64,000 nt of DNA from Desulfarculaceae bacterium (GTDB lineage: Bacteria > Desulfobacterota > Desulfarculia > Desulfarculales > Desulfarculaceae), in the NCBI GenBank assembly GCA_021737645.1, contig JAIPDO010000009.1:20984-84983 (forward strand), given 5' to 3'. How positions within the stretch are numbered: the stretch's first letter is position 1; each line of letters begins with the position of its first letter. The position numbers were made by a program, and so were the translations under genes. Below the pieces are notes generated by a model. The model saw only the letters and a list, made by a program, of their open reading frames with translations. It had not been told where the DNA came from and did not search any database. Shown piece after piece: positions 58,268 to 64,000 of this stretch.

Positions 58268-58912
58268 TTACACTCCCTTCGAATTTGAATGATCTATTAA
58301 CTTATTAAAATGTTTTATAAGGTCACCCGATGAAAACTTTTTAGTTTCATGGAAACTGTAATACTTTGGTTTTACATCAAAAAACGTTTCATTTTCCATT
58401 ATCAAATCTTTTCCGTAGGTGCTGTGTATCAGCCCTAAAGAAACATTAAATTTGTCATTGAAGTTTTTTGATATTTTGTCGTTGAAGCTATAGTAAAGCC
58501 TGGAGCCGCAATTTGAACAGAATTGCCATGTTTTCATGCCTTTTGGCAAACTGCAGGTTTTTTCTCCTTCCTTATATTCTTTCGTAAATCCATTTACATA
58601 CTCTTTACCATTGATAACTTTAATGTCGCTGCAGTTTGCCCCGTACCATGGGCCATTATGCATTAATTGACACGTATCACAGTGACATACGGTAAACCTG
58701 GTATCCAGGTTGATAAGTTTAAGCACCACCTTCTTACAGTGACATGGTGCAATAATTTCGGACTTTACTTCTTTGATCGAGCTTTCTTTCTCTTCGCTTT
58801 TTTCGCTAGCTAATGCCATTGGTGGTTTACTAAAAACAGCGTTTCCAAATCCCAGCGCGGCGCCGCCGATGGCCACATTTTTGATGAAATTTCTTCTATT
58901 TATTTCTCCCAT
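58268..58912 (-). CDS. GFA family zinc protein with a Tat signal (AT-rich)
   Basis: I start it at the ATG at 58912 (MGEINRRNFIKNVAIGGAALGFG), with GGAGGG five bases upstream; the track adds 17 codons. About 214 aa. The leader has a twin-arginine motif (RRNFIKN) and a hydrophobic stretch, so the folded zinc protein is probably sent to the periplasm. The body carries the GFA set: PCHCKKV, VCHCDTCQLMHNGPWYG and FCSNCGSRLYY. It is about 40-45% identical by eye to its tandem neighbour. The AT-rich composition differs sharply from the rest of the window. Confidence 0.85.
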   Translation of the reverse strand: MGEINRRNFIKNVAIGGAALGFGNAVFSKPPMALASEKSEEKESSIKEVKSEIIAPCHCKKVVLKLINLDTRFTVCHCDTCQLMHNGPWYGANCSDIKVINGKEYVNGFTKEYKEGEKTCSLPKGMKTWQFCSNCGSRLYYSFNDKISKNFNDKFNVSLGLIHSTYGKDLIMENETFFDVKPKYYSFHETKKFSSGDLIKHFNKLIDHSNSKGV

Positions 58913-59389
58913 AAGGCCCTCCATGTTAATCCAGGTTATGCGGTAGCCGCCGGTCTTAGCCACATTTTGAGGCTTTGGGCCCCGAGAAAGCTAGACTTTT
59001 AACTTTTTAATTTATTCGATCAACTCATTCTTTACCCTGGGCGGTGCCCAAAAATTTCTCGGTATTGGTGCGTCAACCAGTCCTCCAAGCCACAACCCGC
59101 CCCGCCCGGACAAGGCGAAGATCGCCACTCAAGCTCACCCCATCACCAACCCGCCGCCTAATAGTAACCAACGACCCCCTTGACCGGGCCGGTCCTGCGC
59201 CTGGATAATTTAGGTATGGAGCCCTAATCCGGTGAGGAAGCACCTGGAGTCAAACCCAGGCTGAACTCGATCTACCGCTCGCGCGCTCCTTCCAGACCCT
59301 CCCGCGCCGCCAGGCCTGACCGCTTTCAGCTCACCATGGCGATACATCCTCCGCTCCAGCCGCGTCCTCGCCCTGCAAGGAGGAATGCC
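58913..59389. other. Non-coding gap with a short repeat block
   Basis: This 477-base gap has an A/T-rich left part (58980-59040) and a copy of the AAGGCGAAGATCGCC repeat (59093-59125) seen also at 27098-27140. No gene was accepted; the track ORF at 59210-59395 lacks coding character. Confidence 0.5.
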
Positions 59390-59983
59390 ATGCAAAAAAA
59401 GGTGCGTTACTCACATCCGGCCCAAATAAACTACGATACCTTGGCCGAGATCTGCGACATCCTCTCCACGGCGGGCAAACTCAGCCAGGCGGCCAGGGCG
59501 GTGGTCACCTACCTCACCCACCACCTGAAGCTCAAGGGCGCGGCGCTCATGCTGCTGAACCGGCGCAGCAAAAAGCTGGAAATCGCCGCCGCCCAGGGCC
59601 TCAGCGACTTCTACCTGAACAAGGGTCCCATCAGCTCGGCCCGCTCCATAGCCGCTTCCCTGGAGGACGGCCCGGTGGCCATCTTCAGCGTGCGCGATGA
59701 CCCGCGCCTGCAATACCCCGAGGAGGCCGAGCGCGAGGGCATCGAGTCCATCCTCAGCGTGCCCCTGGTGCTCAGGAAAAAGCCCTTGGGCGTGCTCAGG
59801 ATCTACACCGCCGAGCCCTGGGAATTCACCATGGAGGACATCACCTTCATGCAGTCGGTGGCCCTGATGCTGGCCTTGGTGTTGGACAACATCCGGGTTT
59901 CCGGCGCCTACAAGACCTCTATCGAAGTGCTCAAGGAGCTGCGCCCTCCCATACGCCGGGCCAAGCGCACCCTGCACGAATAG
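59390..59983 (+). CDS. GAF domain protein
   Basis: This cytoplasmic protein has about 197 aa and starts at the ATG at 59390, after a perfect AAGGAGG. The track start is 18 codons too early. A single GAF domain fills residues 15-170: LAEICDILSTAGKLSQAARAVVTYLTHHLKLKGAALMLLNRRSKKLEIAAAQGLSDFYL, IFSVRDDPRLQYPEEAEREGIESILSVPLVLRKKPLGVLRIYTAEPWEF. No output domain is present, so it may sense a small molecule and work through a partner. The tail is basic (RPPIRRAKRTLHE). A terminator follows. Confidence 0.85.
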   Translation: MQKKVRYSHPAQINYDTLAEICDILSTAGKLSQAARAVVTYLTHHLKLKGAALMLLNRRSKKLEIAAAQGLSDFYLNKGPISSARSIAASLEDGPVAIFSVRDDPRLQYPEEAEREGIESILSVPLVLRKKPLGVLRIYTAEPWEFTMEDITFMQSVALMLALVLDNIRVSGAYKTSIEVLKELRPPIRRAKRTLHE

Positions 59984-60291
59984 GGGCAACCTGGACGCCT
60001 CGGGCGTCTGGACGGCCGGGCCGCTGAACTCACCAGAGGGGCGGCCCGGCCTAATTTTTTAGGGAGCCATTGATCGGCCGGCTTAACTTCCCGCGCCGCC
60101 GAGGCGTCGGTATATGACAACCAGTCGGCGCAGCTACTTTGGTCGCTGATCCATCCTTTGGTGTTCTCGCACCAGGACATAATGGGATTGATCATGAAGT
60201 TGTCCCGGTACTGTTTTTGGCTGACCACCCCGGCCCGCAAGGCGGTGTCCGGGTTGATCCGGTAGCCGCACATCTTGCATTTTCTTTCCAC
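59908..60291 (-). CDS. Possible small Cys-rich protein, 3' end doubtful
   Basis: The ORF begins with a plausible metal-site start MERKCKMCGYRINPDTALRAGVVSQKQYRDNFMINPIMSWCENTKGWISDQSSCADWL (CxxC and two further Cys). Its last third runs through the GAF-gene terminator and antisense to the GAF 3' end, giving low-complexity Arg/Ser/Pro sequence that looks non-coding. The real gene may be shorter through a frameshift, or absent. It lies 24 bases upstream of the methyltransferase stop and on the same strand. Confidence 0.35.
   Translation of the reverse strand: MERKCKMCGYRINPDTALRAGVVSQKQYRDNFMINPIMSWCENTKGWISDQSSCADWLSYTDASAAREVKPADQWLPKKLGRAAPLVSSAARPSRRPRRPGCPYSCRVRLARRMGGRSSLSTSIEVL
60014..60060 (+). 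terminator. Rho-independent terminator after the GAF gene
   Basis: GGCCGGGCCGC (60014-60024) pairs perfectly with GCGGCCCGGCC (60041-60051), followed by TAATTTTTT. Confidence 0.92.
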
Positions 60292-60315
60292 GGTAAACCT
60301 CCCCCACCAGATTAA

Positions 60316-60873
60316 CTACGCGGCCAGCACCGCCCCCCGGGACAGACGCACCTCGGGCCGCTCCATTAGCCGCATGCCCAGCTCGCCAGCCAGGGCCAGC
60401 GACCCGTCAAAGTCCCTGGCCTTCACGTGCATGCGCGGCTCGGCCAGATAAAACAAACCTCCCGGCTTTAATAGCTCCTTCACCTGCCCCAAAAACCGCT
60501 CCTGGTCCGGCACCTCATGCAGCATCCAAAAGGCCAGCACCAGATCCAGGCTGCCCTTGAGGTCCGGAGCCGCCAGATCGTTGGCCTCCACTTTTCTGGT
60601 CTCGATGCGACCGGACAATCCGGCCTTCCTGGCCCGGCGCTCCACCCCGGCCAGCATCTTTTCCTGCAAATCCATGGCAAAAACCCGGCCCGAGCCGCCC
60701 ACCAACCGGGCCATGCCGATAGAGAAAAACCCTATGCCGCAGCCTATGTCAGCGGCTCGGGTGTCAGCGTGCAGATAGGGCCCCAGCATGGCTTCCGGGT
60801 TGTGAAATAGGCGTCGCACCGGGTTGTCAAAGGTGTGGATCATCCACCAAGGGCATACATGTTCGTTGGCCAC
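60316..60873 (-). CDS. Class I SAM-dependent methyltransferase
   Basis: This protein has about 185 aa. I start it at the GTG at 60873 (MANEHVCPWWMIHTFDNPVRRLFHNPEAML), with AAAGGA seven bases upstream. Motif I is AADIGCGIGFFSIGMARLVGGSGRVFAMDLQEKML. The post-motif acidic residue is the D in AMDLQ, and motif II/III is LDLVLAFWMLHEVPDQERFLGQVKELLKPGGLFYLAEP. The small molecule or protein it methylates is unknown. It belongs to the ubiE/menG-like Methyltransf_25/11 group. It stands alone. Confidence 0.88.
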   Translation of the reverse strand: MANEHVCPWWMIHTFDNPVRRLFHNPEAMLGPYLHADTRAADIGCGIGFFSIGMARLVGGSGRVFAMDLQEKMLAGVERRARKAGLSGRIETRKVEANDLAAPDLKGSLDLVLAFWMLHEVPDQERFLGQVKELLKPGGLFYLAEPRMHVKARDFDGSLALAGELGMRLMERPEVRLSRGAVLAA

Positions 60874-61039
60874 GGCTTTATCCTTTGCTGAGGCGGGGGA
60901 GCACCTCGCCAATTGGTAGAGCATTCCTCATGGCCGGTCACCAGCCAGCGCGCCGGTGCGGCTACAGCCAAGTTTTTCCACCGCTATTAAAATATATTTT
61001 ATGTCTGTTGACTAGGAGCGAAGAGGTGATCGCCTCGGG

Positions 61040-61339
61040 TCAGTTATCCACTTTTTCAGGTGGAGCCAAGCGCAAGGCCAGCCCGCAGACCACTCCCATG
61101 GGCCAGGCCCAGCACCCGGCCAGAGACCAAAACCACAAGCGTCCGATTTCCTCGCTGTCTTGGTGGAAGGGAGCCAGCATCCAGCGATTGAAAAGCAGGC
61201 CGCATAGGCACCACAGGCCTAAAACTGCAATAAATATAGCTGGGTCACAAAGATAGGCCGCCAATGACATGGCCGCCAAGCCCAAAAGGCTAAGCGCCAC
61301 AGCCCCAGCGGCCATAAGATAACAGACCAATCTGCACAT
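61040..61339 (-). CDS. Small membrane protein of unknown function
   Basis: This 99-aa protein has two to three hydrophobic segments (LVCYLMAAGAVALSLLGLAAMSLAAYL, IFIAVLGLWCLCGLLF, FWSLAGCWAWPMGVVCGLALRL). It contains several Cys and Trp residues and a loop with NRWMLAPFHQDSEEIGR. No family was recognised. The codons are consistent with the neighbours. It lies 77 bases downstream of dnaN on the same strand, separated by a strong hairpin (61363-61387), so it is probably a separate unit. A DnaA-box-like TTATCCACT lies within its last codons (61044-61052). Confidence 0.55.
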   Translation of the reverse strand: MCRLVCYLMAAGAVALSLLGLAAMSLAAYLCDPAIFIAVLGLWCLCGLLFNRWMLAPFHQDSEEIGRLWFWSLAGCWAWPMGVVCGLALRLAPPEKVDN

Positions 61340-61362
61340 AACGGCATTCCCCCCAGAAGCCG

Positions 61363-61387
61363 ACGGAGCCCCAGGACGGGGCTCCGT
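61363..61387. terminator. Perfect hairpin downstream of dnaN
   Basis: ACGGAGCCCC (61363-61372) and GGGGCTCCGT (61378-61387) form a perfect 10-bp stem with a 5-base loop. On the dnaN-transcript strand it lacks a T-run, so it may be a pause or attenuator rather than a full intrinsic terminator. Confidence 0.5.
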
Positions 61388-61416
61388 TTGTACTCAGACT
61401 ATTTTGGTGCCCCGGC

Positions 61417-62532
61417 CTACAGGCGCATGGGCATTATCACGCTCAGGAAGCCTTCGTCCGCCTCGCCCTTGATCAGGCAGGGATGCTGCTCATCCACGAA
61501 GCCCAGGGTTATTTCCTCGCTCTTCATGGCCCCGCACAGATCCAGGAAGTAGCGGGCGTTGAAGCCCACACTCAAGGCGTCGCCGTCGTAGTCCACCTCC
61601 AGGGCCTCGCGGGCCTCGCCCAGATCCGGGTTCTGGCTCACCACCTCTAAGAGGCCTTCCTTGAAGTCCAGCTTTACCCCCTGAAAGCGATCCGTGGCCA
61701 AAATCGCCACCCGCCGCAGCACCTCGGAAAAGGCCTGGCGGTTAACCACCACTTTCTTCTTGCTCACCTTGGGAATAACCACCTCGTAGTCCGGGAAGGA
61801 ACCCTCTTGCATGCGCAACACCAGACGGGCGCCGTCCAGGGCCAAGGAGGCGTAGCTTTGGTTGAGGCCCAGGGAAATGGTCTCGGCGTCCTCGGCCATC
61901 TTGCGCATCTCGGCCACGCCCTTGCGGGGGATGATTACCCCGCCGTCCAAGGCGAAGCCCTCCAGGCCGTCCAGGGAGCGGTCCACCAAAGACAGGCGGT
62001 GCCCGTCGGTGGATACGAAACGCAGATAGTCCGCGCCATCGCGGTTGCGCTTTTGCACGTACAGGCCTGCCAAGTTGAAGCGGGTGTCTTCCTGGGAAAT
62101 GGAGAAAATGGTCTTTTCCACCATCTCGGCCAGCATCTCACCAGCCACGCTAAGCTCGGGAATGCCTTCCACGTCCGGCAGGTTGGGGAAGTCCTCGGCG
62201 GACAGCCCCACCAAGTTGAAGCTGGCGCGCCCAGCGGTGATATGCAGGTAATTATTCTCTTTTTCTTTCAGATAAATCTCTTCGGCTGGAAGCTCTTTGA
62301 CGATCTCGTAGAGTTTGCGCGCGGGTACGGTCACCTTGCCCGGTTTGCTCACTCTGGCCGCGCAAATGCCCTGAAAACTGGTTTCCAGGTCAGTGGCGGC
62401 CACGGTGAGGCTCTCGTCCTCGGCCTCCAACAGCACGTTGGACAGGATGGGCATTGAGGTGCGGCGCTCAACCACCGATTGAGATTTGCCCAAACCCTTG
62501 ACCAAGTCTTCCTTGCGAACAGTTAGCTCCAT
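61417..62532 (-). CDS. dnaN: DNA polymerase III sliding clamp (beta subunit)
   Basis: DnaN forms the dimeric ring that tethers polymerase III to DNA and binds other replication and repair proteins. It has 371 aa (normal), with three clamp domains. Recognised blocks are VVERRTSMPILSNVLLEAEDESLTVAATDLETSF, RFNLAGLYVQ...RFVSTDGHRLSLVDR, and the C-terminal VGFNARYFLDLCGAM...LVDEQHPCLIKGE-like end with YLSVIMPMRL-type GFLSVIMPMRL. The start ATG at 62532 follows AAAGGTG. It is downstream of dnaA across the candidate oriC, transcribed leftward like dnaA. Confidence 0.97.
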   Translation of the reverse strand: MELTVRKEDLVKGLGKSQSVVERRTSMPILSNVLLEAEDESLTVAATDLETSFQGICAARVSKPGKVTVPARKLYEIVKELPAEEIYLKEKENNYLHITAGRASFNLVGLSAEDFPNLPDVEGIPELSVAGEMLAEMVEKTIFSISQEDTRFNLAGLYVQKRNRDGADYLRFVSTDGHRLSLVDRSLDGLEGFALDGGVIIPRKGVAEMRKMAEDAETISLGLNQSYASLALDGARLVLRMQEGSFPDYEVVIPKVSKKKVVVNRQAFSEVLRRVAILATDRFQGVKLDFKEGLLEVVSQNPDLGEAREALEVDYDGDALSVGFNARYFLDLCGAMKSEEITLGFVDEQHPCLIKGEADEGFLSVIMPMRL

Positions 62533-63132
62533 CTATCTTTCACCTTTGAATTGCGGGATATAGCTGTCTGGTTCACCTTAACCCAAACTCCGGCGGCAGG
62601 GCAAGATAAAGACTCCTTGTGATTAGCCTTACCACTCAAGTATCCGCCCTTTATCGGGTCAATGCCGTTTTTGCGATGCGCCTACGATCAATGCCCTACT
62701 TTTCATTAGGGCATGAAAAATAATGTGAACTAAGGATCATTTTTAAAAAGCCATTAAGTTATCAATAGTTAAGTAATATTATACCTATTATGAAAACACT
62801 TAATTCACAACATACTCACAGGAGTTACGCCCCGGTAACACCAGGAGAAGATAGAGATTTAAGCCATCGGCCGGTGCCAACGCCCTCTCAACCATACCAA
62901 GAATCCGGCTGCTTTGGTAACCCAGGGCCGCGGCGAGCCGTATTACTCGGATGAAGGCTCCTGAAGCAAAATACGCGGGTCACTCCCCCATACAGCCTAG
63001 GGATCGCCTCCTGGGAAATCCTTTCAGGGAACCCGCCGTCTTTCCTCAAACCATGAGATTGACCAAAACGGTGGGCGCGGGGCGCCTCTTTTACTTACCT
63101 GCATCTTAATACGTTGGGCAAAAGGCGGTCCG

Positions 63133-63324
63133 TTTTCCAACTTGGTGTAGCGCCGCCCCTTTATTACTATTAGTTCTTAATTATTTAGTAATAATAGTAG
63201 AGGGCGGCTCAAAGGTGGAAAACCGTCTCAACTCTTGGAAACCATGGGAATAAGTTCTCCACCGTCTTTTACACCGGCTATGAGTTTTTCCACCGTGGGG
63301 CCGGTTTGCGAGGGGTTTTCCACC
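63133..63324. promoter_or_regulatory. Cluster of DnaA-box-like 9-mers (TTTTCCACC)
   Basis: Exact TTTTCCACC occurs at 63286-63294 and 63316-63324 on the plus strand and at 63214-63222 on the minus strand (GGTGGAAAA). Close variants are TTTTCCAAC (63133-63141), TTCTCCACC (63255-63263) and TTTTACACC (63267-63275). They resemble the DnaA box TTATCCACA with A to T at position 3 and A to C at position 9. The last box ends two bases before the dnaA stop codon. Confidence 0.7.
63153..63207. repeat. AT-rich imperfect hairpin within oriC
   Basis: CCGCCC (63153-63158) pairs with GGGCGG (63202-63207), and inside them TTATTACTAT and AGTAATAATAG form a further AT-rich imperfect stem. It lies between TTTTCCAAC and GGTGGAAAA boxes, so it could be an unwinding or cruciform element. 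Confidence 0.6.
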
Positions 63325-63326
63325 GC

Positions 63327-64000
63327 CTAGTCACCTTGTTTGCCCTGGCGAATGGCGTTCTCCACCGCCCTGACCGTGTCGGCCAGCTCCGGGTCCTGGG
63401 CCAAGAGCTTCTCCACCCGCTGCACCCCCTTGACCACCGTGGAGTGATCCTTGCCGCCCAGAGCTTGGCCTATCTCCGGGAAAGAGGCCTTGGTCAGGCG
63501 GCGGGCCAGATACATGGCCACCTGGCGCGGTCGGCTGATGTCCCGGCTCTTGCGCGCGCTCTTGATGTCCGCCGGGCGGATGCCGTAATGAGCCGCCACC
63601 ACCCTGAGCACGTCCTCCACCCCCACCAGATGCTCGCTGGCCAGAGGCCCCAAAACCTGGCGGGCCAACTCCAGGCTTACCTCGGTGCCCCGTAGGCGGC
63701 TTACCGCCATTAGGCGGTTGAGGTAGCCCTCCAGCACCCGGATGGACGACTCGGGCTGATTGGCCAGGTAGGAGGCCACTTGGCGGCTGAGCACCACTCC
63801 CTTGTCCGTGGCCTTGCGCTGCAAGATGGCCATCTTGGTTTCGGCGTCCGGGGTTTGCAGATCGGCCAACAGCCCCCACTCGAAACGGGTGCGCAAACGG
63901 CTGGCCAAGCCGGGGATGTCCCTGGGCAGCTTGTCTCTGGTCAACACGATCTGGCGCCCGGCCTGAAACAGGGCGTCAAAGGTGTGAAAAAATTCCTCCT
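63327..64000 (-). CDS. dnaA: Replication initiator DnaA (partial, 5' end outside window)
   Basis: This is the C-terminal part of the AAA+ initiator that binds DnaA boxes and melts the origin. Frame and motif reading give EEFFHTFDALFQAGRQIVLTRDKLPRDIPGLASRLRTRFEWGLLADLQTPD (sensor regions of domain III). Domain IV follows with the DNA-binding helix-turn-helix and the DnaA signature GGKDHSTVVKGVQRVE. About 223 residues are visible of an expected 440-470. It reads leftward to a TAG at 63327, and the gene is cut by the right edge. It faces the oriC region and then dnaN. Confidence 0.95.
   Translation of the reverse strand, partial: EEFFHTFDALFQAGRQIVLTRDKLPRDIPGLASRLRTRFEWGLLADLQTPDAETKMAILQRKATDKGVVLSRQVASYLANQPESSIRVLEGYLNRLMAVSRLRGTEVSLELARQVLGPLASEHLVGVEDVLRVVAAHYGIRPADIKSARKSRDISRPRQVAMYLARRLTKASFPEIGQALGGKDHSTVVKGVQRVEKLLAQDPELADTVRAVENAIRQGKQGD

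Larger units (their letters stand above)
62533..63326. other. oriC: Candidate chromosomal replication origin (oriC) region
   Basis: This 794-base non-coding stretch lies between dnaA and dnaN. It has an AT-rich part (about 62701-62820, with AAGTTATCAATAGTTAAGTAATATTATACC) that could be the unwinding element, a perfect inverted repeat ATGCCCTA/TAGGGCAT (62691-62714), an AT-rich hairpin (63153-63207) and repeated TTTTCCACC-type 9-mers at the dnaA end (63133-63324). No ORF of coding character is present. Position, AT content and repeated 9-mers together support an origin, but no experiment is available. Confidence 0.8.

Noticed and set aside
59236-59293. tRNA-like remnant on the minus strand (GGAAG...CTTCC ends with a GGTTTGACTCC T-arm-like stretch)
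   Set aside because: Only about 42 bases between the acceptor-like arms, T-loop of 8 bases and no room for D and anticodon arms; probably chance.

Overview
The window reads as a high-GC, anaerobic Desulfobacterota-type (former Deltaproteobacteria) chromosome centred on the replication origin. I infer a relative of Desulfarculus or the wider sulfate-reducer group. The grounds are paired F0 b' and b subunit genes behind a bactofilin gene, a CooC-type CO dehydrogenase maturation ATPase, cysteine-rich Fe-S proteins and the ori-proximal gene order. No ribosomal RNA, convincing tRNA, CRISPR array, transposase or prophage was seen.

Layout. 1-3.5 kb: left-pointing ATP synthase operon (atpF', atpF, atpH, atpA cut by the window edge) behind a bactofilin gene. 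3.6-10.4 kb: a TPR protein and the rod-shape operon mreB-mreC-mreD-mrdA-rodA, all leftward. 10.5-14.1 kb: rightward rpmH-rnpA-yidD-yidC-khpB, closed by a strong terminator. 14.2-17.1 kb: accessory genes (LysE exporter, two exported proteins, LuxR-type regulator). 17.3-24 kb: mnmE and rsmG, then two parS centromere sites, a PAS histidine kinase, a third parS-like site and trmFO; parA and parB are not in the window. 24-44.5 kb: housekeeping and accessory genes, including rimO, a TtuA-type tRNA thiolase, an Fe-S protein with a probable winged helix, a sigma-70 factor, a cysteine synthase fused to a CysRS-like domain that has lost both ATP-site signatures, an Smr protein, cooC with a BFD-like Fe-S protein, an AsmA protein and a PAS/zinc-ribbon membrane sensor. 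44.5-53.8 kb: gpsA and gyrA leftward, two alpha/beta hydrolases and gyrB rightward. 54-61.3 kb: glycosyltransferase, VWA protein, an AT-rich pair of GFA proteins (one with a Tat signal), GAF protein, methyltransferase. 61.4-64 kb: dnaN, a roughly 0.8 kb non-coding candidate oriC and the 3' end of dnaA.

The core genes cover replication initiation and topology (dnaA, oriC, dnaN, gyrA, gyrB), chromosome segregation (parS), tRNA and ribosome modification (mnmE, rsmG, trmFO, rimO, TtuA-like), membrane insertion (yidC, yidD), envelope growth (mre/mrd/rod) and energy conversion (atp). The most unusual items are the CysK/pseudo-CysRS fusion, the TTTTCCACC repeats that probably act as DnaA boxes in an AT-rich hairpin-bearing oriC, the parS cluster around a histidine kinase, and at least three families of dispersed intergenic hairpin repeats, one of which shows compensatory arm changes. 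All calls come from reading the sequence and the supplied ORF translations; no database search was run.
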